Source: Planotetraspora kaengkrachanensis
Lineage (GTDB): Bacteria > Actinomycetota > Actinomycetes > Streptosporangiales > Streptosporangiaceae
Assembly (NCBI RefSeq): GCF_016862895.1
Contig: NZ_BONV01000010.1
Location: 124,001-188,000, forward strand
Reading direction: 5' to 3'
DNA length: 64,000 bases
The position numbers were made by a program, and so were the translations under genes. Shown here piece after piece: positions 32,810 through 41,020 of this stretch; the stretch's first letter is position 1; each line of letters begins with the position of its first letter. The notes under the pieces were generated by a model. That model was given only the letters and a program-made list of their open reading frames with translations, searched no databases and was not told the origin of the DNA.

Positions 32810-32866
32810 GACCAGATCGTAGGCCTCGCCGCATCGCCGCCTCAGCGGCGAGGCCCCACGTTCACC

Positions 32867-35347
32867 TCACAGACGAGGGTCGACGGGCTCGGATTCCAGC
32901 GCGAGCACGGCGAACACCATCTCGTGCACGCGCCACAGAGGTTCGCCCTCCGCGAGGCGGGTGAGCGCCTCCAGGCCGAGCGCATGCTCGCGCGACGCCA
33001 GCGACCGCTTCCTGCCGAGGAACCGCCCGCGCAGCTCACCGAGCGACTCCGTGTAGTCCGGGCCGTAGATGATCCGCAGGTACTCCCGCCCGCGCACCTT
33101 GATCCCCGGCTGCACCCGGCCGGGCGTGTGCTCGACGGGCTTGACCACCATGCCCTCTCCGCCTGAGCCGGTCAGCGCCGACCACCAGTCGACCGCAGCC
33201 GCCCGCTCCTCCTCCGAGTCGAGTGACACGTACACGTGCCTGGTCGGCGCGAGGATGCCCGATTCCAGCCGCCCGAGCACGTCCAGGTGCCACGAGTGCG
33301 GTTCGAGCACGGCCGTCGCGCGGCCCTCGCAGGCGAGGATCTGGAACGGCGCGAGCCGTACGCCGTCGAGGCCGGAAACCGGCCAGCAGTATCGGGCATA
33401 CGCGTCGCGAAACAGGGCAGCGTTGTCCAGACGGCGTCGGGTGCGGTCGACCAGGCCGCCTACATCCAGGCCGCGCCCGGCCGCCGTCTCGAGCACGGCG
33501 AGCGCCTCGGGCAGGGCGGTCCGCGCCGCGGCGCCGACGGAGGCGTACTGGTCGCGGATCAGTCCTTCGGCCTTCGCCGACCAGGGCAGCAGCTCGCAGT
33601 CGAGCACGACCCAGTCGGTTTCCAGCTCGTCCCAGAGCGGGCTCACCGCGTCCCGGAGCCGGTCGACGAGTTCCCCGGTGAGGGAGTCGAAGAACGGCCG
33701 CCCGGTGCGCGTGTAGACGCTGCCGGTCGTCCCGTCCGTGACGCCGAACCGCTTGGCCGCAGCCTCGGGGGTCCTGGCCAGTACGGCTATCGCCCGCGAG
33801 CCCATGTGCTTCTCCTCGCACACGACCCGGGACACGCCCGCCCTTGAGTACTCCTCGAACGCCTGGTCCGGATGCTCGAGGAACCCGTCGAGCGCCGAGG
33901 TCTCCGGCGGCGCCATGGTCGGCGGAAGGTACACGAGCCAGCGGGGGTCCACGGAGAACCGGCTCATGATCTCCAGCGCGGCCGCCGAGTTCTCCTGTGC
34001 GATCTTGACCCGTCCGCCGTACCTGGTCTCCACGTACCGGGTGCCCGTCACGTCGCCGATGTCGAGGACGCCGGGGTCACGGGAGTACTGGGAGGTGAGC
34101 GGCCTGACCGGCTCGTACCAGACCTTCTCCGCCGGGACCGAGACGATCCGCCGTTCCGGGTAGCGGAGCGCGGTCAGGCTTCCGCCGAACACGGCCCCCG
34201 TGTCCAGGCAGATCGTGTTGTTGACCCACTCGGGCTCCGTGGTCGGCGTGTGGCCGTAGACGACCATCGCGCGCCCCCGGTACTCGTCGGCCCACGGGTA
34301 CCTGACCGGCAGGCCGTACTCGTCGGTCTCGCCCGTCGTGTCGCCGTAGAGCGCGAAGGCGCGCACCCGGCCGGACGCACGCCCGTGGTAGGCCTCCTTG
34401 AGGCCGGCGTGCGCGACGACGAGGGCGCCGCCGTCGAGCCGGTAGTGGCTGACGAGGCCGTCCATGAACGCCTTCGCGGCGTCCCTGAACTCCTCGGGTT
34501 CCCCGGCGAGCTGGGTGAGCGACTCCTCCAGGCCGTGGGCGACGCGGACCTTGCGCCCGTTGAGCGCGCGGACGAGCTTCTGCTCGTGGTTGCCGGACAC
34601 GCACAGCGCCGTGCCCGCCTCGACCATGCCCATGACCAGGCGCAGCACGCCCGGGGTGTCGGGGCCGCGGTCGACCAGGTCGCCGACGAACACGGCCGTG
34701 CGGCCTTCTGGGTGGACGGCGCCCGTGGGCGTCACCGTCCAGCCGAGGGTCCGCAGCAGGGTCTCCAGCTCGGAACGGCAGCCGTGAACGTCGCCGATGA
34801 TGTCGAAGGGGCCGGTGAGCTCGGTCCGGTCCGACCATGCCCGCTCGTAGGTGATCACGGCGTCGTCGATCTCCTCGCCGCGCAGCACGTGAACCCGGCG
34901 GAAGCCGTCCCTGCTGATCTTGCCGAGCGAACGGCGCAGGTCCTTCCTCTGCCGGGTGATCACGTGCGCGCCGAAGGCCCGGTCGGGCCTGGCGGCGTTG
35001 CGGGCGATCGCCACCTCCTCGGGGACGTCGAGCACGATCGCGTCGACCAGCACGTCATGGCTCTTGGCCAGCTCGATCAGCTGCTTGCGCGCCTCCCACT
35101 GGACGTTGGTGGCGTCGACGACCGTCAGCAGGCCGCGCCTCAGCCGCGTGCCCACGATGTAGTGGAGGACGTCGAACGCGTCGGGCGTCGCCGACTGGTC
35201 GTTCTCGTCGTCGGAGACCAGGCCGCGGCAGTAGTCCGAGGAGATGACCTGGGTGGGCGCGAAGTGCCTGGCGGCGAAGGTCGACTTCCCGCTGCCCGAG
35301 ATCCCGACGAGCAGCACCAGCGCCATCCGCGGAACACTGATCTCCAT
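32867..35347 (-). CDS. pnkp: Polynucleotide kinase-phosphatase-ligase Pnkp (bacterial RNA repair)
   Basis: 826 residues with three domains. The N-terminal kinase has the P-loop GISGSGKST (residues 15-23) and phosphorylates 5'-OH ends. The central metallophosphoesterase has FDIIGDVHGCRSELE, FVGDLVDRGPD, SGNHEQK and VVYGHTP, and heals 2',3'-cyclic phosphates. The C-terminal ligase-like adenylyltransferase has the nucleotidylated Lys in CEEKHMGSRAI, plus EGMVVKP. Pnkp needs Hen1 to activate sealing; hen1 lies 61 bases upstream on the same strand. ATG 35347 is chosen with GAGGTGG 5 bases upstream. Together they repair tRNAs cut by ribotoxins. Confidence 0.95.
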   Translation of the reverse strand: MEISVPRMALVLLVGISGSGKSTFAARHFAPTQVISSDYCRGLVSDDENDQSATPDAFDVLHYIVGTRLRRGLLTVVDATNVQWEARKQLIELAKSHDVLVDAIVLDVPEEVAIARNAARPDRAFGAHVITRQRKDLRRSLGKISRDGFRRVHVLRGEEIDDAVITYERAWSDRTELTGPFDIIGDVHGCRSELETLLRTLGWTVTPTGAVHPEGRTAVFVGDLVDRGPDTPGVLRLVMGMVEAGTALCVSGNHEQKLVRALNGRKVRVAHGLEESLTQLAGEPEEFRDAAKAFMDGLVSHYRLDGGALVVAHAGLKEAYHGRASGRVRAFALYGDTTGETDEYGLPVRYPWADEYRGRAMVVYGHTPTTEPEWVNNTICLDTGAVFGGSLTALRYPERRIVSVPAEKVWYEPVRPLTSQYSRDPGVLDIGDVTGTRYVETRYGGRVKIAQENSAAALEIMSRFSVDPRWLVYLPPTMAPPETSALDGFLEHPDQAFEEYSRAGVSRVVCEEKHMGSRAIAVLARTPEAAAKRFGVTDGTTGSVYTRTGRPFFDSLTGELVDRLRDAVSPLWDELETDWVVLDCELLPWSAKAEGLIRDQYASVGAAARTALPEALAVLETAAGRGLDVGGLVDRTRRRLDNAALFRDAYARYCWPVSGLDGVRLAPFQILACEGRATAVLEPHSWHLDVLGRLESGILAPTRHVYVSLDSEEERAAAVDWWSALTGSGGEGMVVKPVEHTPGRVQPGIKVRGREYLRIIYGPDYTESLGELRGRFLGRKRSLASREHALGLEALTRLAEGEPLWRVHEMVFAVLALESEPVDPRL

Positions 35348-35393
35348 CACGACCACCTCTTCCGTAACCCGTTGTGCATGTGTACGCCGCAGC

Positions 35394-35413
35394 CGAATCC
35401 GTGCATGATCACG
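35394..35413 (-). repeat. Lone 53-bp-family unit on the hen1 stop codon
   Basis: On the minus strand CGTGATCATGCACGGATTCG, 19 of 20 matches to the array unit head. The TGA stop of hen1 is the first three bases of its TGATCA. Only one unit is present, with no partner 53 bp away. Confidence 0.8.
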
Positions 35414-36938
35414 GCGTGGGAGGCTGGGCGGGGAGACGGAACACGGCCATCTGGGTCGGCGGGCCCACCTCGGGGTCGTCCTCCCCCACCGGCCTGAAGG
35501 CCGCCTCGTAGCCGTACGCGTCGCAGACCCCGGCCGCCCACGCGGCGAACTCGGCCCGGGTCCACTCGAACCTGTGGTCCGGATGACGCATCCGTGAGGG
35601 GCCCCCCTCCGGATCCGCCAGGCCCTCGTATTTGACGTTGTGCTCCACGTTCGGCGTGGTCACGACGACATGGCGCGGCCTGGCCACGCCGAAGACCACC
35701 CGCTCGAGAGCGGGGAGCCTCGGCGGGTCGACGTGCTCGACGACCTCCATCAGCACCGCCGCGTCATGTCCCGCGAACCGGGCGTCCGTGTACGTCAGCG
35801 ACCCCTGGAACAGCTCCACCCGGGCCCGCTTGGCGTCCGGCATGCGGTCCAGCCTGAGCTTCCGCGCCGCCATGGCGAGCGCCCGCGCCGACACGTCCAC
35901 CCCGGTGACCCTCGTGAACGACGGGCGGCTCAGCAGCGCCGACACCAGTTGGCCCGATCCGCAGCCGAGGTCGACGACGGAACGGGCGCCGATCTCCTCC
36001 AGCACCGACACCACCGTGTCACGGCGCACGGTGTTCAGCGGCGTCCGGGGCCCGGCCGCCTGAGACTCCTCGGCGGCCTCACCGGCGCCATCGGCGCCAT
36101 CTGCGTCAGGGGCGGCGTCGGTGCCGGTGGTGGTGTCGCTGTCGTGCTGCGCGTCGGCGATCTCCTCCTCGGCGGGCGGCTCCAGCGACTCCTCGACGTC
36201 GTCGCCGATCTCGGCCAGGCGGGCGAAGGCCGTCCGGGCCAGCGCCCAGCGGCGGCCGAGGTACCGGCGCGTGATCAGCACCCGCTCCGGATGCGCGCCG
36301 AGCCAGCCGCCGCCCGCCCGGATCAGCTTGTCCACCTCGTCGCCCGCGATCCAGTAGTGCTTGGCGTCGTCCAGCACAGGGAGCAGCACGTACAGGTGGT
36401 TGAGCGCGTCGGCCAGCCGCACCTCGCCGCGCAGCGTCAGCCGGACATAGCGCGAGTCGCCCCATTCAGGGAAGTCGTCGTCGAGCGGGACGGCGGTCGC
36501 CTCCACCTGCCAGCCGAGGGGTTCGAACAGCCGGCGCGCGAGATCCGCGCCGCCCCTGCACGGCAGCGCGGGCAGCCCGAGTTCCAGCGGGATCGGCCCG
36601 TCTGCGAGCTCCTGCCGGGCGGTACAGCGCCCGGTCCTCGCCGTACGGAACACGTCGGCCAGGGCGACTGCGAGCAGCGACGACGCGGCGTACGGACGGT
36701 CGTTGACGTACTGCCCGAGCGAGAAGTCGGGTGACGACTTCCCCCGGGATCGGACGAGCCGGACCGGGTCGACCTCCAGCAGGAGCGCTGCCGTGCACCG
36801 GTGCTCGCTCGCCTCGGGATACAGGACGCGGGCCGTGCCGAACGACTGACCGAACTCCTGCACGCGGTCCGGATGTTTGTGCAGCAGGAAACCCAGGTCC
36901 GTGGCAGGCGACATGGTCGTCGAGATGGTGAGGAGCAC
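35409..36938 (-). CDS. hen1: 3'-terminal RNA ribose 2'-O-methyltransferase Hen1
   Basis: 509 residues. The N-terminal domain (about 1-240, LHKHPDRVQEFGQSFGTARV, YVNDRPYAASSLLAVALADV) activates the Pnkp ligase. An acidic Ala/Asp-rich linker (about 255-290) follows. The C-terminal SAM methyltransferase has VVDLGCGSGQL and the Hen1-specific metal motif E-x-x-E-H in LMEVVEHVDPPRLPALE, with later His residues in VEHNVKYE and HPDHRFEW. It marks repaired 3' ends by 2'-O-methylation so that toxins cannot recut them. GTG 36938 is the likeliest start. Upstream neighbour is an F420-type oxidoreductase on the same strand. Confidence 0.95.
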   Translation of the reverse strand: MLLTISTTMSPATDLGFLLHKHPDRVQEFGQSFGTARVLYPEASEHRCTAALLLEVDPVRLVRSRGKSSPDFSLGQYVNDRPYAASSLLAVALADVFRTARTGRCTARQELADGPIPLELGLPALPCRGGADLARRLFEPLGWQVEATAVPLDDDFPEWGDSRYVRLTLRGEVRLADALNHLYVLLPVLDDAKHYWIAGDEVDKLIRAGGGWLGAHPERVLITRRYLGRRWALARTAFARLAEIGDDVEESLEPPAEEEIADAQHDSDTTTGTDAAPDADGADGAGEAAEESQAAGPRTPLNTVRRDTVVSVLEEIGARSVVDLGCGSGQLVSALLSRPSFTRVTGVDVSARALAMAARKLRLDRMPDAKRARVELFQGSLTYTDARFAGHDAAVLMEVVEHVDPPRLPALERVVFGVARPRHVVVTTPNVEHNVKYEGLADPEGGPSRMRHPDHRFEWTRAEFAAWAAGVCDAYGYEAAFRPVGEDDPEVGPPTQMAVFRLPAQPPTP

Positions 36939-37001
36939 CCGGCAAAGTGTGCCGGATGCCCCTTTCGTCCGCGACTGGTTTGCCTCGCGCCTTTCGCCGG
37001 T

Positions 37002-37919
37002 TCAGACGTGCGGCATGACCTCGGCCGCGATCAGCTCCAGGTGGTCGAGGTCGGCCAGGTCGAGCACCTGGAGGTAGACCCGCTCCGCGCCGAGCGCGCC
37101 GAACCGGCCGATCCCCTCCACGACCTCCTCCGGAGTCCCGGCCAGCCCGTTGCCGCGCAGCTCCGCCACGTCCTGGCCGATGGCCTCGGCCCGCCTGGCG
37201 AGTTCGGCCTCGTCCCTGCCCACGCAGACGACCTGGGCGGCCGACAGCAGGACGGTCTCGCGGCCGGCCGCCTCGCACGCCGCCCGCACCCGGTCGTAGG
37301 CGGCGCCGGTCTGCTCCACGGTGCGGAAGGGCACGTTGTACTCGTCGGCGAAGCGGGCGACCAGGTTGGGCGTCCGCCGCGCGCCGGCACCACCCAGGAT
37401 GAGCGGAGGCCGCGGGCTCTGCACCGGCTTCGGCAACGCCGGGGAGTCCGCCACGCTGTAGTGGGCGCCCTCGTACGAGAAGGACTTGGTGGCGCCCCAG
37501 AGACCGGTGATGATCTCCAGTTGCTCCTCGAGCCGATCGAACCGCTCCCCCACCGGCGGGAACGGGATGCCGTACGCGTGGTGCTCGTCGTCGTACCAGC
37601 CGGCGCCGAGGCCGAGCTCGACCCGCCCGCCGCTCATCTGGTCGACCCCCGCGACGCTGATCGCGAGCGGGCCGGGGAACCGGAACGTGGTCGGCGTCAC
37701 CAGCGTGCCCAGCCGGATGCGCGAGGTCTCCCGCGCGAGCCCCGCCAGCGTCACCCATGCGTCCGTCGACCCGACTCCCGGGTCGCCCGAACCGATCAGC
37801 TGGTAATGGTCGGACCGGAAGAACGCGTCGAAACCCAGTCGCTCGGCCGCCCTGGCCACCACGAGCAGATCGTCGTAGGTCGCGCCCTGCTGGGGCTCAG
37901 TGAAGATCCTCAATTTCAT
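37002..37919 (-). CDS. LLM-class F420-dependent oxidoreductase
   Basis: 305 residues, luciferase-like TIM barrel. Typical features: LRIFTEPQQGATYDDLLVVA at the N-terminus, FDAFFRSDHYQ, RIRLGTLVTPTTFRFPGPLA with the non-prolyl cis-peptide region, and VELGLGAGWYDDEHHAYGIPFPP, a motif of the F420 branch. Substrate unknown. Precedes hen1 by 63 bases on the same strand, but a functional link with RNA repair is not implied. Divergent from the secreted protein at 38013. Confidence 0.9.
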   Translation of the reverse strand: MKLRIFTEPQQGATYDDLLVVARAAERLGFDAFFRSDHYQLIGSGDPGVGSTDAWVTLAGLARETSRIRLGTLVTPTTFRFPGPLAISVAGVDQMSGGRVELGLGAGWYDDEHHAYGIPFPPVGERFDRLEEQLEIITGLWGATKSFSYEGAHYSVADSPALPKPVQSPRPPLILGGAGARRTPNLVARFADEYNVPFRTVEQTGAAYDRVRAACEAAGRETVLLSAAQVVCVGRDEAELARRAEAIGQDVAELRGNGLAGTPEEVVEGIGRFGALGAERVYLQVLDLADLDHLELIAAEVMPHV

Positions 37920-38012
37920 CGGGCCATTATCCCTTCCCCCTCGGAGGGCGATTGCTAAAGTGCAAGCCTCCTGTGCGCAACGTAGTCACAAGACGACTGA
38001 GGGTGGCGAACG

Positions 38013-39086
38013 GTGGATTCGGCACGACATGGCCGCGAGGCGGGGAACCCGCCTCGTTTCCTGGTGATGCTGGCCGCGGTCGCACTGGTCACGACCACCG
38101 GGGTCGCCCTCTGGCTGCTTCCCGCGCAGATGCGCGGCGACTGGGGCACGGCCGACGGGCCGACGAGATCGCCCGCGGCGGCGCAGTCGCCCCTGGCGGT
38201 CGATCCGGGGAGACCTCCGGCGCAGCCGCCCGGCGGGCTTCCGCCGGATCGGACGCACACCAGCCGCCCCTCGGGCTACATGGGATTCGTCGACGCCACC
38301 CGGAGCCCGCGGTTCGACCTGGCGGCCAACGCCCGGCGCACCGGGATCGTCTGGTACACGGTCGGCCATCTCACCGCGGGAATCGACGGATGCACCCCCA
38401 CCTGGGACGGCACGGCCGAGAAGGACGACCAGGTCGCCGATCGCATCGGCCGGCTGCGCGAGCAGGGCGGGGACGCCGGGCTGGCGTTCGGCGGGCCGTA
38501 CGGACCTGAGCTCTCCGCCGCCTGCACGAACCAGACCCGTCTGACCGCGGCCTACCAGCGCATGATCGACGACTTCGAGCCCGTCGCGATCGACTTCGAG
38601 CTCGACGATCCGGGCGACCCCGCGACCGTCGAGCGCCGGGCCCTGGTCATCGGGGTCCTGCAGCACGAGGCGCAGGACGCTGGACGCCCGCTCGGCGTCA
38701 CCTTCACCCTTCCCGTGACCGAGGACGGCCTGCTGCCCGCTCACGCCGAGATGTTGCGCGCCACCGGCGAGGCGGGAGCGGAGGTCGACACCGTCAACCT
38801 GCTCATGAGGTTCGTGCCCGGCTCCCGCGACAACCTGCGCAGGCTCTCCGTCGCCGCCAGGGCGGCGCACGCCCAGCTCGAGGAGGCGCTCGGGGTCACC
38901 GGTCGGGCGGGCTGGCAGCGGATGGGGCTCACCCCCGTTCTGGTGAGCCCGGACGACCTCACCGTCTCCGAGGCGGAAAGGCTCCTGGCGTTCCGGACGC
39001 GGACCGGGCTCGCGTGGTTGTCGGTCCGGGGCGCCCGCCCCGCGGACGACGTCCTGCGCCTGCTCAGCGCCCCGACCGTCACCTGA
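38013..39086 (+). CDS. Membrane-anchored or secreted chitinase-like (GH18-type) barrel protein
   Basis: 357 residues. After 15 residues comes a hydrophobic segment (FLVMLAAVALVTTTGVALWLL) acting as signal anchor, then a Pro/Ala-rich linker (about 45-85). The remaining part looks like a GH18-type TIM barrel: SGYMGFVDATRSPRFDLAAN, GGDAGLAFGGPYGPEL, and FEPVAIDFELDD at the place where chitinases have their DxxDxDxE motif; the motif is not complete, so catalytic activity is doubtful. LGVTFTLPVTEDGLL and EVDTVNLLM also fit the barrel. GTG 38013 with GAGGGTGG upstream. Confidence 0.7.
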   Translation: MDSARHGREAGNPPRFLVMLAAVALVTTTGVALWLLPAQMRGDWGTADGPTRSPAAAQSPLAVDPGRPPAQPPGGLPPDRTHTSRPSGYMGFVDATRSPRFDLAANARRTGIVWYTVGHLTAGIDGCTPTWDGTAEKDDQVADRIGRLREQGGDAGLAFGGPYGPELSAACTNQTRLTAAYQRMIDDFEPVAIDFELDDPGDPATVERRALVIGVLQHEAQDAGRPLGVTFTLPVTEDGLLPAHAEMLRATGEAGAEVDTVNLLMRFVPGSRDNLRRLSVAARAAHAQLEEALGVTGRAGWQRMGLTPVLVSPDDLTVSEAERLLAFRTRTGLAWLSVRGARPADDVLRLLSAPTVT

Positions 39087-39087
39087 A

Positions 39088-39613
39088 CGCCACCACACCC
39101 GCGTGCCGACGGGCTGAGGAAGGTCAACCTGATCAGGTTGCCGGTGTGCTCGAAGCCGCTGAAGAGCGCGGTGGCCACCCGGTTCTTAGCCAGTATGTCC
39201 AGGCGGCGGTTCACCACTAACGCCGACGTGTCATCCCATCTCTCGATGAACCGCAGGACGCGCACATCGAGCTGATCGGCAAGGGCCTCGGCTGCGTGAT
39301 CGCCCACTCGCGGCTGGGCGAGCGTGTACAGGTGCTCAGTCGCGTCGGGACTGAGCCGGAAGGCCTGCGCCAGAGAGGCGAGCACCTGAGCCGAAGGGTG
39401 GTTGTCCCGCCCCTGCTCCAGCCGCGCATAGTAGTCGGTGCTCAGGCCGGCCAACCTCGCGATCTCCTCGCGGCGCAACCCGGGCGTCCGGCGACGGTCG
39501 CCCGCACGCGTCAGCCCCACCTGATCAACGGTCGTGAGGTGACGTCTCGCGCGAAGGAACTCGCCCAGGAGACTGCCGCCAGGGAGAATAAGAGCATTTA
39601 AGCCAAAATCCAC
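39088..39613 (-). pseudogene. Truncated XRE regulator (MmyB-like)
   Basis: The visible HTH is good: FLRARRHLTTVDQVGLTRAG, RRRTPGLRREEIARLAGLST, DYYARLEQGRDN. The start of the MmyB ligand-binding domain follows (VNRRLDILAKNRVATALFSG, LIRLTFLSP). Family resemblance then stops at about 39110; normal members continue for another 100 residues or so. The frame stays open to 38741, but that part runs antisense through the upstream gene and resembles nothing. GTG 39613 is the best start. The 39590-39660 region is distinctly AT-rich. Probably a gene decayed or cut at its 3' end; a functional short DNA-binding protein is possible. Confidence 0.6.
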
Positions 39614-39754
39614 GCAAAAGGTATAAACCTTACTGTTTCGCCCCACTGGATCCGCATACTCGACACTCGTGCGCTCGCCGTGCGCGGAAACCGGCCAACT
39701 TCGTGAGACGTACACCCGGGCCGGAATGACTCCGTCCCGGGTCAGCACCTTGAT

Positions 39755-40990
39755 CTACTCCTTGACCAGCAGTGCCACGCACTCCACATGGTGGGTCATC
39801 GGGTACTGGTCGAACGCCCTCAGCCCGGCCATGCGGTAGCCGTGCCCGGCGAACCAGGAGATGTCGCGCGCCAGCGTGGCGGGGTCGCAGGAGACGTAGA
39901 CGATCCGCGGCGCGCGCAGCGAGGCGACGCGGTCCACGACCGGACGGCCGAGCCCGGCTCTTGGCGGGTCGGCGACGACGAGATCGGCCACCTCGACGTC
40001 CAGCCTGTCGAGGGCCTCCTCCACCCTGCCGCGCTCGAACGTGGCCTGGGGGAGGTCACGCAGGTTCCACCGGGCGTCCTGGACGGCCTGCGGCTCCGAC
40101 TCGATGCCCAGCACCGCTCCCTCGGGGCCGACGGCCCGGGCCAGTCCCGCCGCGAACAGACCGGCTCCGCAGTAGAGGTCGAGGGCCCACTCCCCCTCCT
40201 TGGGCTGCCCGAATTCGAGCACCGCGTCGAGCAGCGTCTCCGCCGCCCCGGGGTGGACCTGCCAGAACCCGCTCGCGGTCACCCGGAAGTCCCGGTCGCG
40301 TACCCGCTCGACCAGCGACGCCTGCCCTCTGAGCGCGCGGGTGCCGCGCCTGCCCTCGTCGAGCAGGACCGACGCGTCCACGTCCGGTACGGCCACGCGC
40401 CGGTGGGGCAGGGGTTCCACGATCACCGCCCGGTCGCCGCTCGCGGCCGCGACCACCTCGACCGCGGCGCCTCCGCGCCAGTCGAGAGTCTCGGCTCCGA
40501 TCTCCTCGACGGCCGGATGGGCGATCAGGCAGCGGTCGATGTGCTCGATGACGTGCGACCGATGCCGGCGGAGCCCCGCGGTGCCGTCGTCGTCGACGGC
40601 GAACTGCACGCGCGTGCGCCAGCCGAGGCCGCCGGGCGCGCCCGGCACCTCCTCGACCTCGCCCTTCCACTCGAGTCCGGCCAGCCGCTGGAGCTGTTCG
40701 GCGACGACCTCGGCCTTCAGCCGCCGCTGCGCGTCGAGGGAGGCATGCTGCCAGTCGCACCCGCCGCACCGGCCGGGCCCGCTGAAGGGGCAGGGTGGCG
40801 TCACCCGGTCGGGGGACGCCTCGAGGATCTCGACGGCGTCGGCCCTCAGGAACCGGGCGGTCTCCTCGGTGATCTCCGCCAGTACCCGCTCCCCCGGCAG
40901 GGCATGCCGGACGAACACCACGCGACCCTCGTGCCTGGCCACGCACCAGCCGCCGTTCGCGACTCGATCCACGGTCAGTTCAACGGGCAC
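39755..40990 (-). CDS. 23S rRNA/tRNA uracil-C5 methyltransferase, TrmA/RlmD family
   Basis: 411 residues. An N-terminal TRAM RNA-binding domain (ELTVDRVANGGWCVARHEGR) is followed by the iron-sulfur Cys set in CPFSGPGRCGGCDWQHA. The methyltransferase core has WALDLYCGAGLFAAGLA (SAM site), VVADPPRAGL, and the catalytic Cys in IVYVSCDPATLARDI. The homologue in M. tuberculosis (Rv2689c) also adjoins the permease and ceoBC genes. Which RNA position is modified cannot be read. GTG 40990 with GGAGGGG upstream; 30 bases from the permease stop, same strand. Confidence 0.93.
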   Translation of the reverse strand: MPVELTVDRVANGGWCVARHEGRVVFVRHALPGERVLAEITEETARFLRADAVEILEASPDRVTPPCPFSGPGRCGGCDWQHASLDAQRRLKAEVVAEQLQRLAGLEWKGEVEEVPGAPGGLGWRTRVQFAVDDDGTAGLRRHRSHVIEHIDRCLIAHPAVEEIGAETLDWRGGAAVEVVAAASGDRAVIVEPLPHRRVAVPDVDASVLLDEGRRGTRALRGQASLVERVRDRDFRVTASGFWQVHPGAAETLLDAVLEFGQPKEGEWALDLYCGAGLFAAGLARAVGPEGAVLGIESEPQAVQDARWNLRDLPQATFERGRVEEALDRLDVEVADLVVADPPRAGLGRPVVDRVASLRAPRIVYVSCDPATLARDISWFAGHGYRMAGLRAFDQYPMTHHVECVALLVKE

Positions 40991-41020
40991 CGCGCCCCTC
41001 CTTCGTTGTCATGGGGTCAA

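Noticed and set aside
38741-39110. C-terminal extension of the XRE regulator
   Set aside because: The frame continues, but it is the antisense of the upstream gene and carries no domain.
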